This document shows, piece by piece, positions 1-5,717 of a stretch of 10,227 bases of DNA. Each line of letters begins with the position of its first letter. The stretch's first letter is position 1. The notes under the pieces were generated by a model, which had not been told where the DNA came from, did no database searches, and saw only the letters and a list, made by a program, of their open reading frames with translations. The stretch lies in the NCBI GenBank assembly GCA_031285975.1, contig JAITVE010000334.1:1-10227 (forward strand), in the 5' to 3' direction. Origin of the DNA: Candidatus Adiutrix sp. Its GTDB lineage: Bacteria; Desulfobacterota; Desulfarculia; Adiutricales; Adiutricaceae. The position numbers and the translations under genes are program-made.

Positions 1-161
1 AGGGCAAAGGTGTTGTGGCCCCCGCGAATGCGGGAGTGGTAGCCCTGGAAGGTCAGGAAATTATGCCCGGCCCGGGTCAGAATCCGGGCCAGCAGTTCGC
101 CCACCGTGGCCAGCCCCTGCCCGGCTTCGCCGCCGATAACAATAGTCAGGGAATCTCGCAT
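1..161 (-). CDS. 2-oxoacid:acceptor oxidoreductase, alpha/gamma-type subunit (5' part only)
   Basis: Only the first 53 codons lie in the window; the gene continues past position 1. Residues 9-16 (IGGEAGQG) form the glycine-rich start typical of the gamma domain of pyruvate and 2-oxoglutarate:ferredoxin oxidoreductases. Residues 44-52 (RIRGGHNTF) match the conserved arginine-glycine stretch of subunits in which the gamma domain is fused ahead of the alpha (pyrimidine-binding) domain. These enzymes decarboxylate a 2-oxoacid with CoA and pass electrons to ferredoxin, in the cytoplasm. The ATG is preceded by AGGAGA at 168-173, six bases upstream. The gene sits 101 bp after the ferritin-like gene and may be read from the same transcript. 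Which 2-oxoacid is used, and whether the protein is the long fused type, cannot be told from this fragment. The family is fairly sure; the subunit name is less so. Confidence 0.82.
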   Translation of the reverse strand, partial: MRDSLTIVIGGEAGQGLATVGELLARILTRAGHNFLTFQGYHSRIRGGHNTFA

Positions 162-246
162 ATGAATTCTCCTAAAAAGGTGAAAGGGGCCAACGCCGCC
201 GCTGCCCGGCCGAGCCCTTTGGGCATCACTGCGGCTGGGCGGAGTA

Positions 247-264
247 AAGCCCCCCCTGGGGCTT
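247..264 (-). terminator. Short GC stem-loop at the end of the ferritin-like gene
   Basis: AAGCCCC (247-253) and GGGGCTT (258-264) form a 7-bp stem with a 4-base loop. On the minus strand the stem overlaps the TAA stop codon (263-265) and is followed by TTTACTCC. The U-tract is short, so this could be a weak terminator, an attenuator before the oxidoreductase gene, or only a 3'-end stabiliser. The rest of the 101-bp gap shows only the oxidoreductase ribosome binding site and a 4-bp hairpin at 214-224. Confidence 0.35.
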
Positions 265-772
265 ACGCACCGTCGAGGTGGATGGCGGCCATTTTCTCCG
301 CCCAGGCCTCGGGGTTGGTGTAAAAGAGCTTCAGGTCGGCCAGGGCCTGGTAGTGGTCGTTTTCTTCGCCGCTGAGGGTGCGCAGGAATTCCTTGGCCGC
401 CACATCATCCGTCCAGGCCTGCGCGTCCCGGTAGAAGGCCGCCGTCTCGGTTTCCAGGGTTTGGGCGTGCTCGATGGCCTGGATGAGGTCGGTATCCGCC
501 GCCGGGCGGCTTTTGTTCAGGGTCAGAAAAATTTTGTTGAGGGAGGGGCCGCCCGCCGCCTGGGGCTCCGCCGGAGCGGCGTTGTGGCTCTGCTGGCTGT
601 AAAGGTCGCGGATGATGCGCTGATGCACGCCTTCCTGGTCGGCCAGAAATTTGAAGAAATCCCGCACCGCCGCCTCCAGGTTCGAGGCGGCCACGCGCTC
701 ATAAAAATCGCGGCCCCGGTTTTCCATTTCCAGGGCCCTGTTGAGCCACATTTCCATATTGTTTTGGGACAT
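263..772 (-). CDS. Ferritin-like / rubrerythrin-family diiron protein
   Basis: A 169-residue all-helical protein with two copies of the ferritin-like half-motif. The first has M16-E17 in an E-x-x-G-x-x-F-Y helix (17-24), then E47-x-x-H50. The second has an AIEHAQ...ETE..FY helix, then EENDHY with the E-x-x-H spacing. This pattern is that of the COG1633 rubrerythrin-related family. There is no C-terminal rubredoxin domain, so it cannot be a classic rubrerythrin. Expected role: a cytoplasmic diiron protein in peroxide or iron handling; the substrate is not known. The reading frame is open further upstream, but the ATG at 772 was chosen because GAGGAG (778-783) lies five bases ahead and family similarity begins there. 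A low-complexity Ala/Pro linker (about residues 63-75) separates the halves. It lies downstream of ferritin beyond a terminator-like hairpin, so it may have its own promoter, which I could not identify. Confidence 0.85.
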   Translation of the reverse strand: MSQNNMEMWLNRALEMENRGRDFYERVAASNLEAAVRDFFKFLADQEGVHQRIIRDLYSQQSHNAAPAEPQAAGGPSLNKIFLTLNKSRPAADTDLIQAIEHAQTLETETAAFYRDAQAWTDDVAAKEFLRTLSGEENDHYQALADLKLFYTNPEAWAEKMAAIHLDGA

Positions 773-872
773 AGCTTCTCCTCTATCGTCGGAAGGTAAA
801 GATAGGCAAGGGCCGCAGCGCACGCCGGGCCATGAGACGGGAAAAATAGGGGAAGACAGAAAAGGCTGGGGC

Positions 873-928
873 AAAAAGTGGATGAGCCTCGCGGCTTTCC
901 GGCAGTGGGGGCCGGAACCGCCGCGAGG
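873..928 (-). terminator. Strong stem-loop with U-tract downstream of ferritin
   Basis: The arm at 887-903 (CCTCGCGGC, then TTCCGGC) pairs with 911-928 in a stem of about 16 bp with one bulged base, around a short G-rich loop. Read on the minus strand, the stem is followed after about nine bases by TTTTT (873-877). It is placed where a rho-independent terminator for the desulfoferrodoxin-ferritin transcript would be expected. The gap between stem and U-tract is longer than ideal, so efficiency is uncertain. Confidence 0.5.
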
Positions 929-933
929 GTTAG

Positions 934-1074
934 GCCGCTTAGGAGCAGTTCATAAACAACTTGTACATATCCCTGGCTGTGTTGTTCTCGTTTTGGCCGC
1001 TAACAATCCGGCCAAAACAAGAACGGCTTGCCAGGAAAACGTACAAATTATTCCTGAACTGTTCCTTAGGCGGC
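934..1074. repeat. 141-bp imperfect palindrome (two 66-base arms, 9-base loop)
   Basis: Arms 934-999 and 1009-1074 are inverted copies; by hand alignment about 51 of 67 columns match, with two single-base gaps. The inner end is perfect (CGTTTTGGCCG-like, with CTAACAATC as the loop), and the outer ends carry GCCGC next to TTAGG. Ten of the 14 mismatches are transitions. Six become G-U pairs in a minus-strand transcript and four in a plus-strand one. The right arm overlaps the end of the ferritin gene, including its TAA stop (1066-1068). It could be a decayed miniature inverted-repeat element or a long structured 3' untranslated region. I do not recognise the family. Confidence 0.7.
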
Positions 1075-1605
1075 GGCGGGGGGCGTGGCCGTCAAAGCGT
1101 CTTTGACCAGCACGCTCAGGGTGCGGGCGGCCAGTTCCTGGTCAATCATGAACAGGCCCGCGCCCTGCCCGGCGGCCAGTTTATATTTCTGAATAATTTC
1201 CTGCACGCTGGATTCTTCCTCAACCTGTTCGGTGACGAACCATTGCAGGAAAATCTCGGCGGCGTGGTCGCTTTCGGCCTTGGCCAGGCTCATCAGGTTG
1301 TGAATCAGGGCCGTGACCTTCTGCTCGTGGGCGTAGGATTTTTCAAACACTTCCAGGGCCGATTTCCACTTGAAGGGCGGAGCTTCAATGGCCCCGAGCT
1401 TCACTTCAGCCCCCCGTTCCAGAAGATAGTTATAAAATTTGGTGGCGTGGAAAACTTCCTCGCGGGCCTGAAGGCCCATCCAGTGCGCCGCGCCGAGGTA
1501 GCCCTCGGTCTGGAGCCAGGCCCCCATGGCCACATACAGGTAGCTGGAATAAAGCTCGGCCACCACCTGGCTGTTTATCGCCGCCGTCATTTTTTTCGAT
1601 AACAT
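1066..1605 (-). CDS. ftnA: Non-haem ferritin (FtnA type)
   Basis: Iron-storage ferritin of 179 residues, slightly longer than E. coli FtnA (165). It would assemble into a 24-subunit cytoplasmic cage that oxidises Fe(II) and stores the mineral. All ferroxidase residues of bacterial ferritins are present at the same numbers as in E. coli FtnA: E17, E50, H53, E94 and Q127, plus the third iron site E49, E126, E129 and E130. No haem-binding methionine of the bacterioferritin kind is evident. The start is set by GGAGGAG (1611-1617), five bases ahead of ATG. It begins 19 bases after the desulfoferrodoxin stop, so the two are almost certainly one transcript. Superoxide reduction and iron sequestration would then be produced together. 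The C-terminus (...TPPAAA) extends beyond the usual end, and its last codons and stop lie inside the large palindrome. Confidence 0.95.
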   Translation of the reverse strand: MLSKKMTAAINSQVVAELYSSYLYVAMGAWLQTEGYLGAAHWMGLQAREEVFHATKFYNYLLERGAEVKLGAIEAPPFKWKSALEVFEKSYAHEQKVTALIHNLMSLAKAESDHAAEIFLQWFVTEQVEEESSVQEIIQKYKLAAGQGAGLFMIDQELAARTLSVLVKDALTATPPAAA

Positions 1606-1624
1606 GACCTCTCCTCCGTGTCTA

Positions 1625-2005
1625 TCAGGCTTTGGCTTCCCACAGCCGGTGCAGGTTGCAGTATTCGCGGACAGTGACGTTGGCGGCGTCGGTTGTGAAC
1701 TCGGCCACCGGCTGGTCGCCGGGTTTGAGGTACTGGGTCAGCACCGTGTCGCCGGCCAACAGTTGGATGAAGACGATATAGTGATCCTCGGCCATCGGGT
1801 GAATCACCGAGCCGATGGTGACTTTGTAGCCGCCGGGGATTTTCTCAATCACCGGGACGTGTTTTTCCTTGGCCGCGTCCGTGCTGTTGGCTTCCAAAAG
1901 CACCGGCATCTGGCCGCAGCAGGTCACCGGGCCGCCGCCGTCGAACAGGCTTTCAAGAAGGTTGCCGCAGGAGCCGCATCTATAAATACTGTTTCGTACC
2001 GCCAT
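1625..2005 (-). CDS. dfx: Desulfoferrodoxin (superoxide reductase, two-iron class)
   Basis: Reduces superoxide to hydrogen peroxide without making oxygen, in the cytoplasm of anaerobes. At 126 residues it has the full length of the Desulfovibrio protein. The N-terminal desulforedoxin-like centre has C10, C13, C29 and C30. The catalytic centre II has H49, H69, H75, C116 and H119, and the E47-K48 pair next to it is kept. Every ligand is present, so the protein should be active. The gene is also called rbo. GGAGG (2012-2016) lies six bases ahead of the ATG. No rubredoxin gene follows, unlike the rbo-rub operon of Desulfovibrio; ferritin follows instead after 19 bases. Electrons could come from a rubredoxin encoded elsewhere. 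Only 23 bases separate the start from a terminator-like hairpin, leaving no room for a promoter between them. Confidence 0.97.
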   Translation of the reverse strand: MAVRNSIYRCGSCGNLLESLFDGGGPVTCCGQMPVLLEANSTDAAKEKHVPVIEKIPGGYKVTIGSVIHPMAEDHYIVFIQLLAGDTVLTQYLKPGDQPVAEFTTDAANVTVREYCNLHRLWEAKA

Positions 2006-2028
2006 GATTAACCTCCGAGTGGTGTTGT

Positions 2029-2068
2029 AAAATTATTGGCGCGAAGGAGTCTCCGCGCCAATAATTTT
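2029..2068. terminator. Perfect 15-bp bidirectional-type terminator hairpin between rbr and dfx
   Basis: AAAATTATTGGCGCG (2029-2043) is followed, after a 10-base loop, by its exact complement CGCGCCAATAATTTT (2054-2068). A GC core with A-tract and T-tract flanks is the form of a rho-independent terminator that works in both directions; here it would end the rubrerythrin transcript. A smaller dyad, CAGGAT-AAC-ATCCTG (2079-2093), lies just before it. It ends only 23 bases before the desulfoferrodoxin start codon, so partial read-through or RNA processing must be allowed for if dfx is transcribed from the rbr promoter. Confidence 0.75.
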
Positions 2069-2119
2069 GAAAGACCGCCAGGATAACATCCTGAACTTGG
2101 CCAAATGATACCATAAAAC

Positions 2120-2707
2120 TTATGGCTTTACCACATTAAAGAGTGCTTCAAAATAATCAACGGGGTGGGCGCAGGCCGGGCAGGCCTTCGGCGGCTCCTG
2201 ACCCTGATGGATATAGCCGCAGTTCAGGCAGCGCCAGACCGTGGGGCCGTCGCTCTTGAAATAGCTGCCGTTTTTGATTTCCTGGAGATATTCATTGAAC
2301 CGGGCTTCGTGGTATTTTTCAGCCACGGCGATGTTTTCCATCACGGCGGCCAGTTCGCCGAAGCCCTCTTCCCGGGCGACTTTGGCGAAGCCGGGATACA
2401 TTTCCGTCCATTCGTGATGCTCCCCGGCGGCCGCGTGCGCCAGATGGGCGGCGATGTCCCCGGAAAGGCCGAAAGCCGGATAGCTTGCGGTGATCTGCAC
2501 TTCCTGGGGGTTATCCAAGAACTTGAACAGCCGCTTGGCGTGCTCTTTTTCCTGGTCGGCCGTCTCTTCCAAAACCTGGGCGATTTTGACGTAGCCCGCC
2601 TTTTTGGCAATGGAGGCGGCAAAGGTGTAGCGGTTCCTGGCCTGCGATTCCCCCGCGAAAGCGGTCACGACATTTATTTCCGTCCGGCTGCCTTTTAAGT
2701 TGGCCAT
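2120..2707 (-). CDS. rbr: Rubrerythrin
   Basis: NADH-linked peroxidase of anaerobes that reduces hydrogen peroxide to water, in the cytoplasm. The 195 residues match D. vulgaris rubrerythrin in length and in long conserved stretches near the start ([20 protein letters not shown]). Diiron ligands are E20, E53, H56, E96, E99, E130 and H133. The C-terminal rubredoxin domain has C160-x-x-C163 and C176-x-x-C179 for the FeS4 centre. The open frame extends upstream to 2794, but the ATG at 2707 was chosen because GGGAG (2715-2719) precedes it and the known N-terminus begins there. The neighbouring desulfoferrodoxin makes the peroxide that this enzyme removes. Transcription probably starts near 2801 from the promoter at 2808-2836, with a leader of about 94 bases. 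Confidence 0.97.
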   Translation of the reverse strand: MANLKGSRTEINVVTAFAGESQARNRYTFAASIAKKAGYVKIAQVLEETADQEKEHAKRLFKFLDNPQEVQITASYPAFGLSGDIAAHLAHAAAGEHHEWTEMYPGFAKVAREEGFGELAAVMENIAVAEKYHEARFNEYLQEIKNGSYFKSDGPTVWRCLNCGYIHQGQEPPKACPACAHPVDYFEALFNVVKP

Positions 2708-2740
2708 GCTTGCACTCCCTTGATTTAATAAAGTTGATCC

Positions 2741-2785
2741 AGCCGGAAACGCGCGAGTTATGTAACTCCGTCCGGCGCTCCGGCT
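2741..2785 (-). promoter_or_regulatory. Structured leader / dyad upstream of rubrerythrin
   Basis: Nested inverted repeats lie between the promoter and the rbr start. AGCCGGA (2741-2747) pairs with TCCGGCT (2779-2785), GCGC (2751-2754) with GCGC (2775-2778), and inside is a 14-bp dyad, GAGTTA-TG-TAACTC (2755-2768). In the minus-strand transcript this would fold into one hairpin of more than 15 bp beginning about 16 bases from the predicted 5' end. The inner dyad could instead be a repressor operator on DNA. No known regulator motif was recognised. Confidence 0.45.
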
Positions 2786-2807
2786 CTCCACCACCTAACC
2801 TTTTTTC

Positions 2808-2836
2808 ATACTATTATTTATAAAAAATATTGTCAA
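2808..2836 (-). promoter_or_regulatory. Sigma-70-like promoter of rubrerythrin
   Basis: On the minus strand there is a consensus -35 TTGACA (2836-2831), a 17-base AT-rich spacer, and -10 TAGTAT (2813-2808; four of six consensus bases). Expected start of transcription is near 2801. Position, spacing and the AT-rich spacer make this the best promoter in the stress cluster. Confidence 0.65.
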
Positions 2837-2877
2837 TGCTTTAACGCACACGCCGCCCCGAAGCGGGAGGGAGAACA

Positions 2878-3000
2878 ATGAAGAAGAGCGCGGCAGCGGC
2901 CTGGTCGGCAAAATCATACGCCGCTGAAATCAAGACCACCCGCTCAGCGGGTGGTCTTGCGGGAATGCCTGTGACGACAAAACCTCCTCTGGGAACATGA
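2878..3000 (+). CDS. Possible 40-residue small ORF (unrecognised)
   Basis: ATG at 2878 is preceded by GGGAGGGAG (2865-2873) at good spacing, and the frame stays open to TGA at 2998-3000. The peptide starts MKKSAAAAW and is rich in Ala, Thr and Gly; it shows no membrane segment or known motif. The 13-bp hairpin at 2931-2959 lies inside it and the left arm of the next repeat overlaps its end, so coding may be accidental. It is the only plus-strand reading in the window with its own ribosome binding site and no gene opposite. The tail could be a remnant of a transposon-encoded protein such as TnpB, but this is a guess. Confidence 0.18.
   Translation: MKKSAAAAWSAKSYAAEIKTTRSAGGLAGMPVTTKPPLGT
2931..2959. 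repeat. 13-bp perfect hairpin with 3-base loop
   Basis: CAAGACCACCCGC (2931-2943) and GCGGGTGGTCTTG (2947-2959) are exact inverted copies around TCA. Compact hairpins of this kind occur at the ends of IS200/IS605-family elements, and here TCAAG-type bases adjoin the stem. No transposase gene is present in the window, so at most this is a remnant or a non-autonomous copy. It has no U-tract on the plus strand. Confidence 0.5.
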
Positions 3001-3040
3001 CAACGGTTGCGCAACTCGAAGTCACATCAGAGGAGGTTCC
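2978..3040 (-). terminator. Long stem-loop, candidate terminator of the hydroxybutyrate operon
   Basis: AACCTCCTCTG (2981-2991) and CAGAGGAGGTT (3028-3038) are exact 11-bp inverted copies. Between them are TGAC/GTCA (2998-3001 and 3021-3024) and the palindrome GTTGCGCAAC (3006-3015), so the whole can fold as one branched or extended stem. Read on the minus strand, about 50 bases after the atoA stop, the second arm ends GGTTTTG, giving a short U-tract. It may therefore end the operon. On the plus strand the right arm exposes AGAGGAGG, a ribosome-binding-site-like sequence, but no ORF follows it. The remaining bases to 3087 hold nothing I recognise. Confidence 0.45.
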
Positions 3041-3087
3041 AAGGCCTCATCTATCGGTGGTTATAATAAATGAGGGTTTCCAATTTC

Positions 3088-3747
3088 CTATACCATGGGG
3101 CGGACACTGTTGGAAATGAGCAGTTTGGTCGCGGTTGCCGCTTGAATGTCCTCCAGGGAAAATTCAGGGTTGAACTCTTCCAGGCTTGGCCCTTCCGGCG
3201 TTATCCTGATGACCGCCATTTCGGTGATGATGAGATTTACGCATTGCACCGCCGTCAACGGCAGGCGGCAGCGGTCAAAAATTTTGGGCTGGCCTTTGGC
3301 GGTGTGCTCCATAGCCACGATGACTGTTTTGGCCCCGACTACCAAGTCCATAGCCCCGCCCATGCCCGGCACCATCTTGCCGGGAATGATCCAGTTGGCC
3401 AGGTTGCCTTCACGGTCAACTTCCAGAGCGCCCAGAATGGTTGCGTCCACATGCCCGCCGCGTATGAGGCCGAAGCTGGCGGCGGAATCGATGTAGCTGC
3501 CGCCGCAGGCGACCATGGCCGGGCGGCCTCCGGCGTCGGTGACGTATATGGGCTCCAGGCTGGTTGGGTCTGGCTTGGGGTCGGTGCCGACAATGCCGTT
3601 TTCAGATTGAAAGGTCACGTGAACATCCGCCGACAGAAAGGCGGGAATCATAGTGGGGAGGCCGATGCCCAGATTGACCACATCGCCGTCTTTCAGCTCC
3701 TTGGCTGTTCTGGCCGCCACAAATTTTTTGAGTTCATTTTTATCCAT
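3088..3747 (-). CDS. atoA: Acetate/acetoacetate CoA-transferase, subunit beta
   Basis: Catalytic subunit of a family I CoA-transferase that activates acetoacetate by moving CoA from acetyl-CoA or a related donor. At 219 residues it aligns end to end from memory with E. coli AtoA: VNLGIGLPTM (24-33), SENGIVG with the catalytic glutamate E49, the RGGH and LANW(I/V)(I/V)PGKMVPGMGGAMDL region, and AMEH. It starts two bases after the atoD stop, with its ribosome binding site (GAGGGGG) inside the end of atoD, so the two subunits are probably translationally coupled in equal amounts. The equivalent clostridial gene is ctfB. It is the last gene of the operon. Substrate range could extend to butyrate, but the dehydrogenase in the same operon points to acetoacetate. 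Confidence 0.95.
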   Translation of the reverse strand: MDKNELKKFVAARTAKELKDGDVVNLGIGLPTMIPAFLSADVHVTFQSENGIVGTDPKPDPTSLEPIYVTDAGGRPAMVACGGSYIDSAASFGLIRGGHVDATILGALEVDREGNLANWIIPGKMVPGMGGAMDLVVGAKTVIVAMEHTAKGQPKIFDRCRLPLTAVQCVNLIITEMAVIRITPEGPSLEEFNPEFSLEDIQAATATKLLISNSVRPMV

Positions 3748-3749
3748 AA

Positions 3750-4436
3750 TCAGGCCCCCTCTTCACTGACAATATAATCAACCAGGATGCCCGGGGTCAT
3801 GACGGCCTCGGGCTCTATTTCGCCGATATCGACCAACTGATCGGCTTCGGCAATGACGGTGCGGGCGGCGGTGGCCATAACCTGGCTGAAATTTCTGGCG
3901 GTGCCCTTGTACCAGACATTGCCGGCCCGATCCACCTTATAGCCGGAAATGACGGCGAAGTCGGCTTTGAGCGGGCGCTCCAACAGGTAGTGGCGGCCGT
4001 CAATTTCCACCACGCTGTGGACATGGCTGGCTTCCTGAACAATGGTGCCGTAGCCGGTGGGCGTTAAAATGCCGCCCAAACCGGCCCCCCCGGCCCGGAT
4101 CATCTCGGCCAGGGAGCCTTGAGGAATAAGGACAGCCTCCAGAGTTCCGGCGTTCATCTGCTCGGCCACTTCGGGGTTGAGGCCGACGTGGCTGGCAACA
4201 ATTTTCCGTATCTGCCGGTTGTGCACCAGTTGAGCTACCCCGTAATGGGGTTTCCCGTCCGGCCCGTTGGGCATACCCGCGTCGTTGCAAATCATGGTCA
4301 GTTCGCCCACTCCGAGCGCGGCCAATTCGGCGATGGTTTTATGCGCGTTGCCGCAGCCCATAAAGCCGCCGAACATGACGCTGGCTCCGGGGGGGACGAG
4401 TTGGGCGGCCTGTTTGGGGGTGATTATTTTTGGCAT
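3750..4436 (-). CDS. atoD: Acetate/acetoacetate CoA-transferase, subunit alpha
   Basis: CoA-binding partner of the beta subunit, 228 residues, close to E. coli AtoD throughout. GGFMGCG (23-29) and RAGGAGLGG followed by TPTGYGT (114-131) are the two glycine-rich signatures of this subunit; SHVGLNPE (82-89) and LLERPLKAD are also kept. A longer open frame runs upstream to 4658, but it is the shadow of the thiolase gene; the ATG at 4436 has AAGGAG (4443-4448) six bases ahead and starts exactly where the family starts. The gap to the thiolase stop is 73 bases and contains a strong stem-loop. The alpha-beta pair follows the thiolase gene here, whereas in E. coli the order is atoDAEB. The clostridial equivalent is ctfA. 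Confidence 0.95.
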   Translation of the reverse strand: MPKIITPKQAAQLVPPGASVMFGGFMGCGNAHKTIAELAALGVGELTMICNDAGMPNGPDGKPHYGVAQLVHNRQIRKIVASHVGLNPEVAEQMNAGTLEAVLIPQGSLAEMIRAGGAGLGGILTPTGYGTIVQEASHVHSVVEIDGRHYLLERPLKADFAVISGYKVDRAGNVWYKGTARNFSQVMATAARTVIAEADQLVDIGEIEPEAVMTPGILVDYIVSEEGA

Positions 4437-4460
4437 ACAAATCTCCTTAATAGTAAAAGA

Positions 4461-4502
4461 CGTTTCGGCAGCCGCCAATTCAATCCGGCGGCTGCCGGAA
4501 CG
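4461..4502 (-). terminator. Intercistronic 16-bp stem-loop between thiolase and CoA-transferase genes
   Basis: CGTTTCGGCAGCCGCC (4461-4476) and its inverted copy (4487-4502) differ at one position, with a 10-base loop. On the minus strand the stem is followed by TCTTTTACT and then the atoD ribosome binding site. It could be an attenuator that lowers atoDA transcription relative to the upstream genes, or a barrier protecting the upstream mRNA from 3' decay. Both are inference; the stem itself is directly seen. Confidence 0.55.
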
Positions 4503-4509
4503 TGCAAAT

Positions 4510-5691
4510 TCAAACCAGTTCCACCAGGGCGGATACGCCCATGCCGCCGCCCACGCAGAGCGTGGCCAGCCCTTTGGCGGCCTGGCGGCGGCGCATTTCA
4601 TATAAAAGCGTGACCAGGATGCGGCAGCCGGAAGCGCCCACCGGGTGGCCCAGGGCAATGGCCCCGCCGTTGACGTTGACTTTCCGGTCGTCCCAGCCTA
4701 AAAGTTTGCCCACGGCCAAAGCCTGGGCGGCAAAGGCTTCGTTGGCTTCAATCAAATCAATCTGCTCCAGCGTCACATTCAGGCGTTCCAAAAGCTTGCG
4801 GGTTGAGGCGGCAGGGCCAATGCCCATGACCGCCGGGTCAACGCCCGCCGTTGCCCCGCCCAGCCAGCGGGCCAGGGGCTTGAGGCCGTTTTCTTTGGCC
4901 TTGGCTTCGCTCATTAAAACCACCGCCGCCGCGCCGTCGTTAATTCCAGAAGCATTGGCGGCAGTGACCGTGCCGTCTTTCTTGAAAGCCGGTTTCAGCC
5001 CGGCGATGGATTCCAGGGTGGCGCCGGGGCGGGGATATTCGTCCTGGTCAAAGGCGACGGTTTCCTTCTTCCGCTTGATTGGCACAGGCGCGATTTCGTC
5101 TTTGAATTTGCCCTCGCTTTGGGCTTTTTCGCATTTTTGCTGGCTCCAGACCGCGAAGTCATCCTGCATCTGGCGGCTGAGGCCGTATTTTTCGGCCACG
5201 TTTTCAGCGGTGATGCCCATGTGGTATTCGTTAAAAGCGTCTGACAGCGCGTCATGGGTCACGCTGTCTATGAGCTGCCCGTCGCCCAGGCGATAGCCGT
5301 AGCGGGCTTTGTCCAGCAGATAAGGGGCGGCGGACATGTTTTCCATGCCCCCGGCCACCACGATTTCCGCCTGGCCGGATTGAATCAGGCTCGCCGCCAG
5401 GCTGACGCTCTGCAAGCCCGAGCCGCAGACGATGTTCAATGTTTCGGCCGGGGTTTCCACGGGCAGCCCGGCCCTGAGGGCGGCCTGGCGGGCCACGTTC
5501 TGCCCCCGCGCGGCCTGGAGCACGCAGCCCATGACCACTTCATCCGCCTGGTCGGCGGCCAGCCCGGCCCGGCGGAGGGCTTCTTTGATGACCACGGCCC
5601 CGAGTTCCTCAACCGGCGTTTCGGCCAGCGCGCCGCCGAATTTACCGATGGCCGTGCGGCAGGCCCCGACAATGACGATATTGTTTGCCAT
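4510..5691 (-). CDS. atoB: Acetyl-CoA acetyltransferase (thiolase II)
   Basis: Cleaves acetoacetyl-CoA with CoA into two acetyl-CoA, or runs in reverse. At 393 residues it has the standard length of bacterial biosynthetic/degradative thiolases. The catalytic set is complete: C89 in NIVCGSGLQS (nucleophile), H349 in GGAIALGHPVGASG (341-354), and C379 in LCVGGGMG (acid/base). N-terminal IVGACRTAIGKFGG is typical. The frame is open to 5736, but the ATG at 5691 has AAAGGA (5698-5703) in front and starts at the family N-terminus. It follows the permease by 26 bases. In this operon it acts last, on the product of the CoA-transferase. Short-chain specificity is inferred from length and context; phaA-type function (polyhydroxybutyrate synthesis) is less likely because no reductase or synthase is nearby. 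Confidence 0.95.
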   Translation of the reverse strand: MANNIVIVGACRTAIGKFGGALAETPVEELGAVVIKEALRRAGLAADQADEVVMGCVLQAARGQNVARQAALRAGLPVETPAETLNIVCGSGLQSVSLAASLIQSGQAEIVVAGGMENMSAAPYLLDKARYGYRLGDGQLIDSVTHDALSDAFNEYHMGITAENVAEKYGLSRQMQDDFAVWSQQKCEKAQSEGKFKDEIAPVPIKRKKETVAFDQDEYPRPGATLESIAGLKPAFKKDGTVTAANASGINDGAAAVVLMSEAKAKENGLKPLARWLGGATAGVDPAVMGIGPAASTRKLLERLNVTLEQIDLIEANEAFAAQALAVGKLLGWDDRKVNVNGGAIALGHPVGASGCRILVTLLYEMRRRQAAKGLATLCVGGGMGVSALVELV

Positions 5692-5717
5692 AATTTTTCC
5701 TTTCGCCGTCAATAACG

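Noticed and set aside
2804..2836. PerR or Fur box in the AT-rich rubrerythrin promoter
   Set aside because: I tried to fit the PerR (TTATAAT-type) and Fur consensus dyads to the spacer and -10 region; the two halves do not match each other well enough to call.
2931..3038. CRISPR-like repeats
   Set aside because: The repeats here are inverted, not direct, occur once each, and have no regular spacers.
4437..4658. Extended N-terminus of the CoA-transferase alpha subunit
   Set aside because: The extra residues come from an out-of-frame reading of the thiolase 3' end; the internal ATG at 4436 has a good ribosome binding site and matches the family start.
4502..5296. Long plus-strand open frame of 264 codons opposite the thiolase gene
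   Set aside because: It lies entirely on the complement of a thiolase with all catalytic residues; its product is a Ser/Ala/Arg-rich shadow with no family features. The same holds for the plus-strand frames at 961-1602, 1604-2011, 2165-2698, 3070-3777 and 5809-6429.
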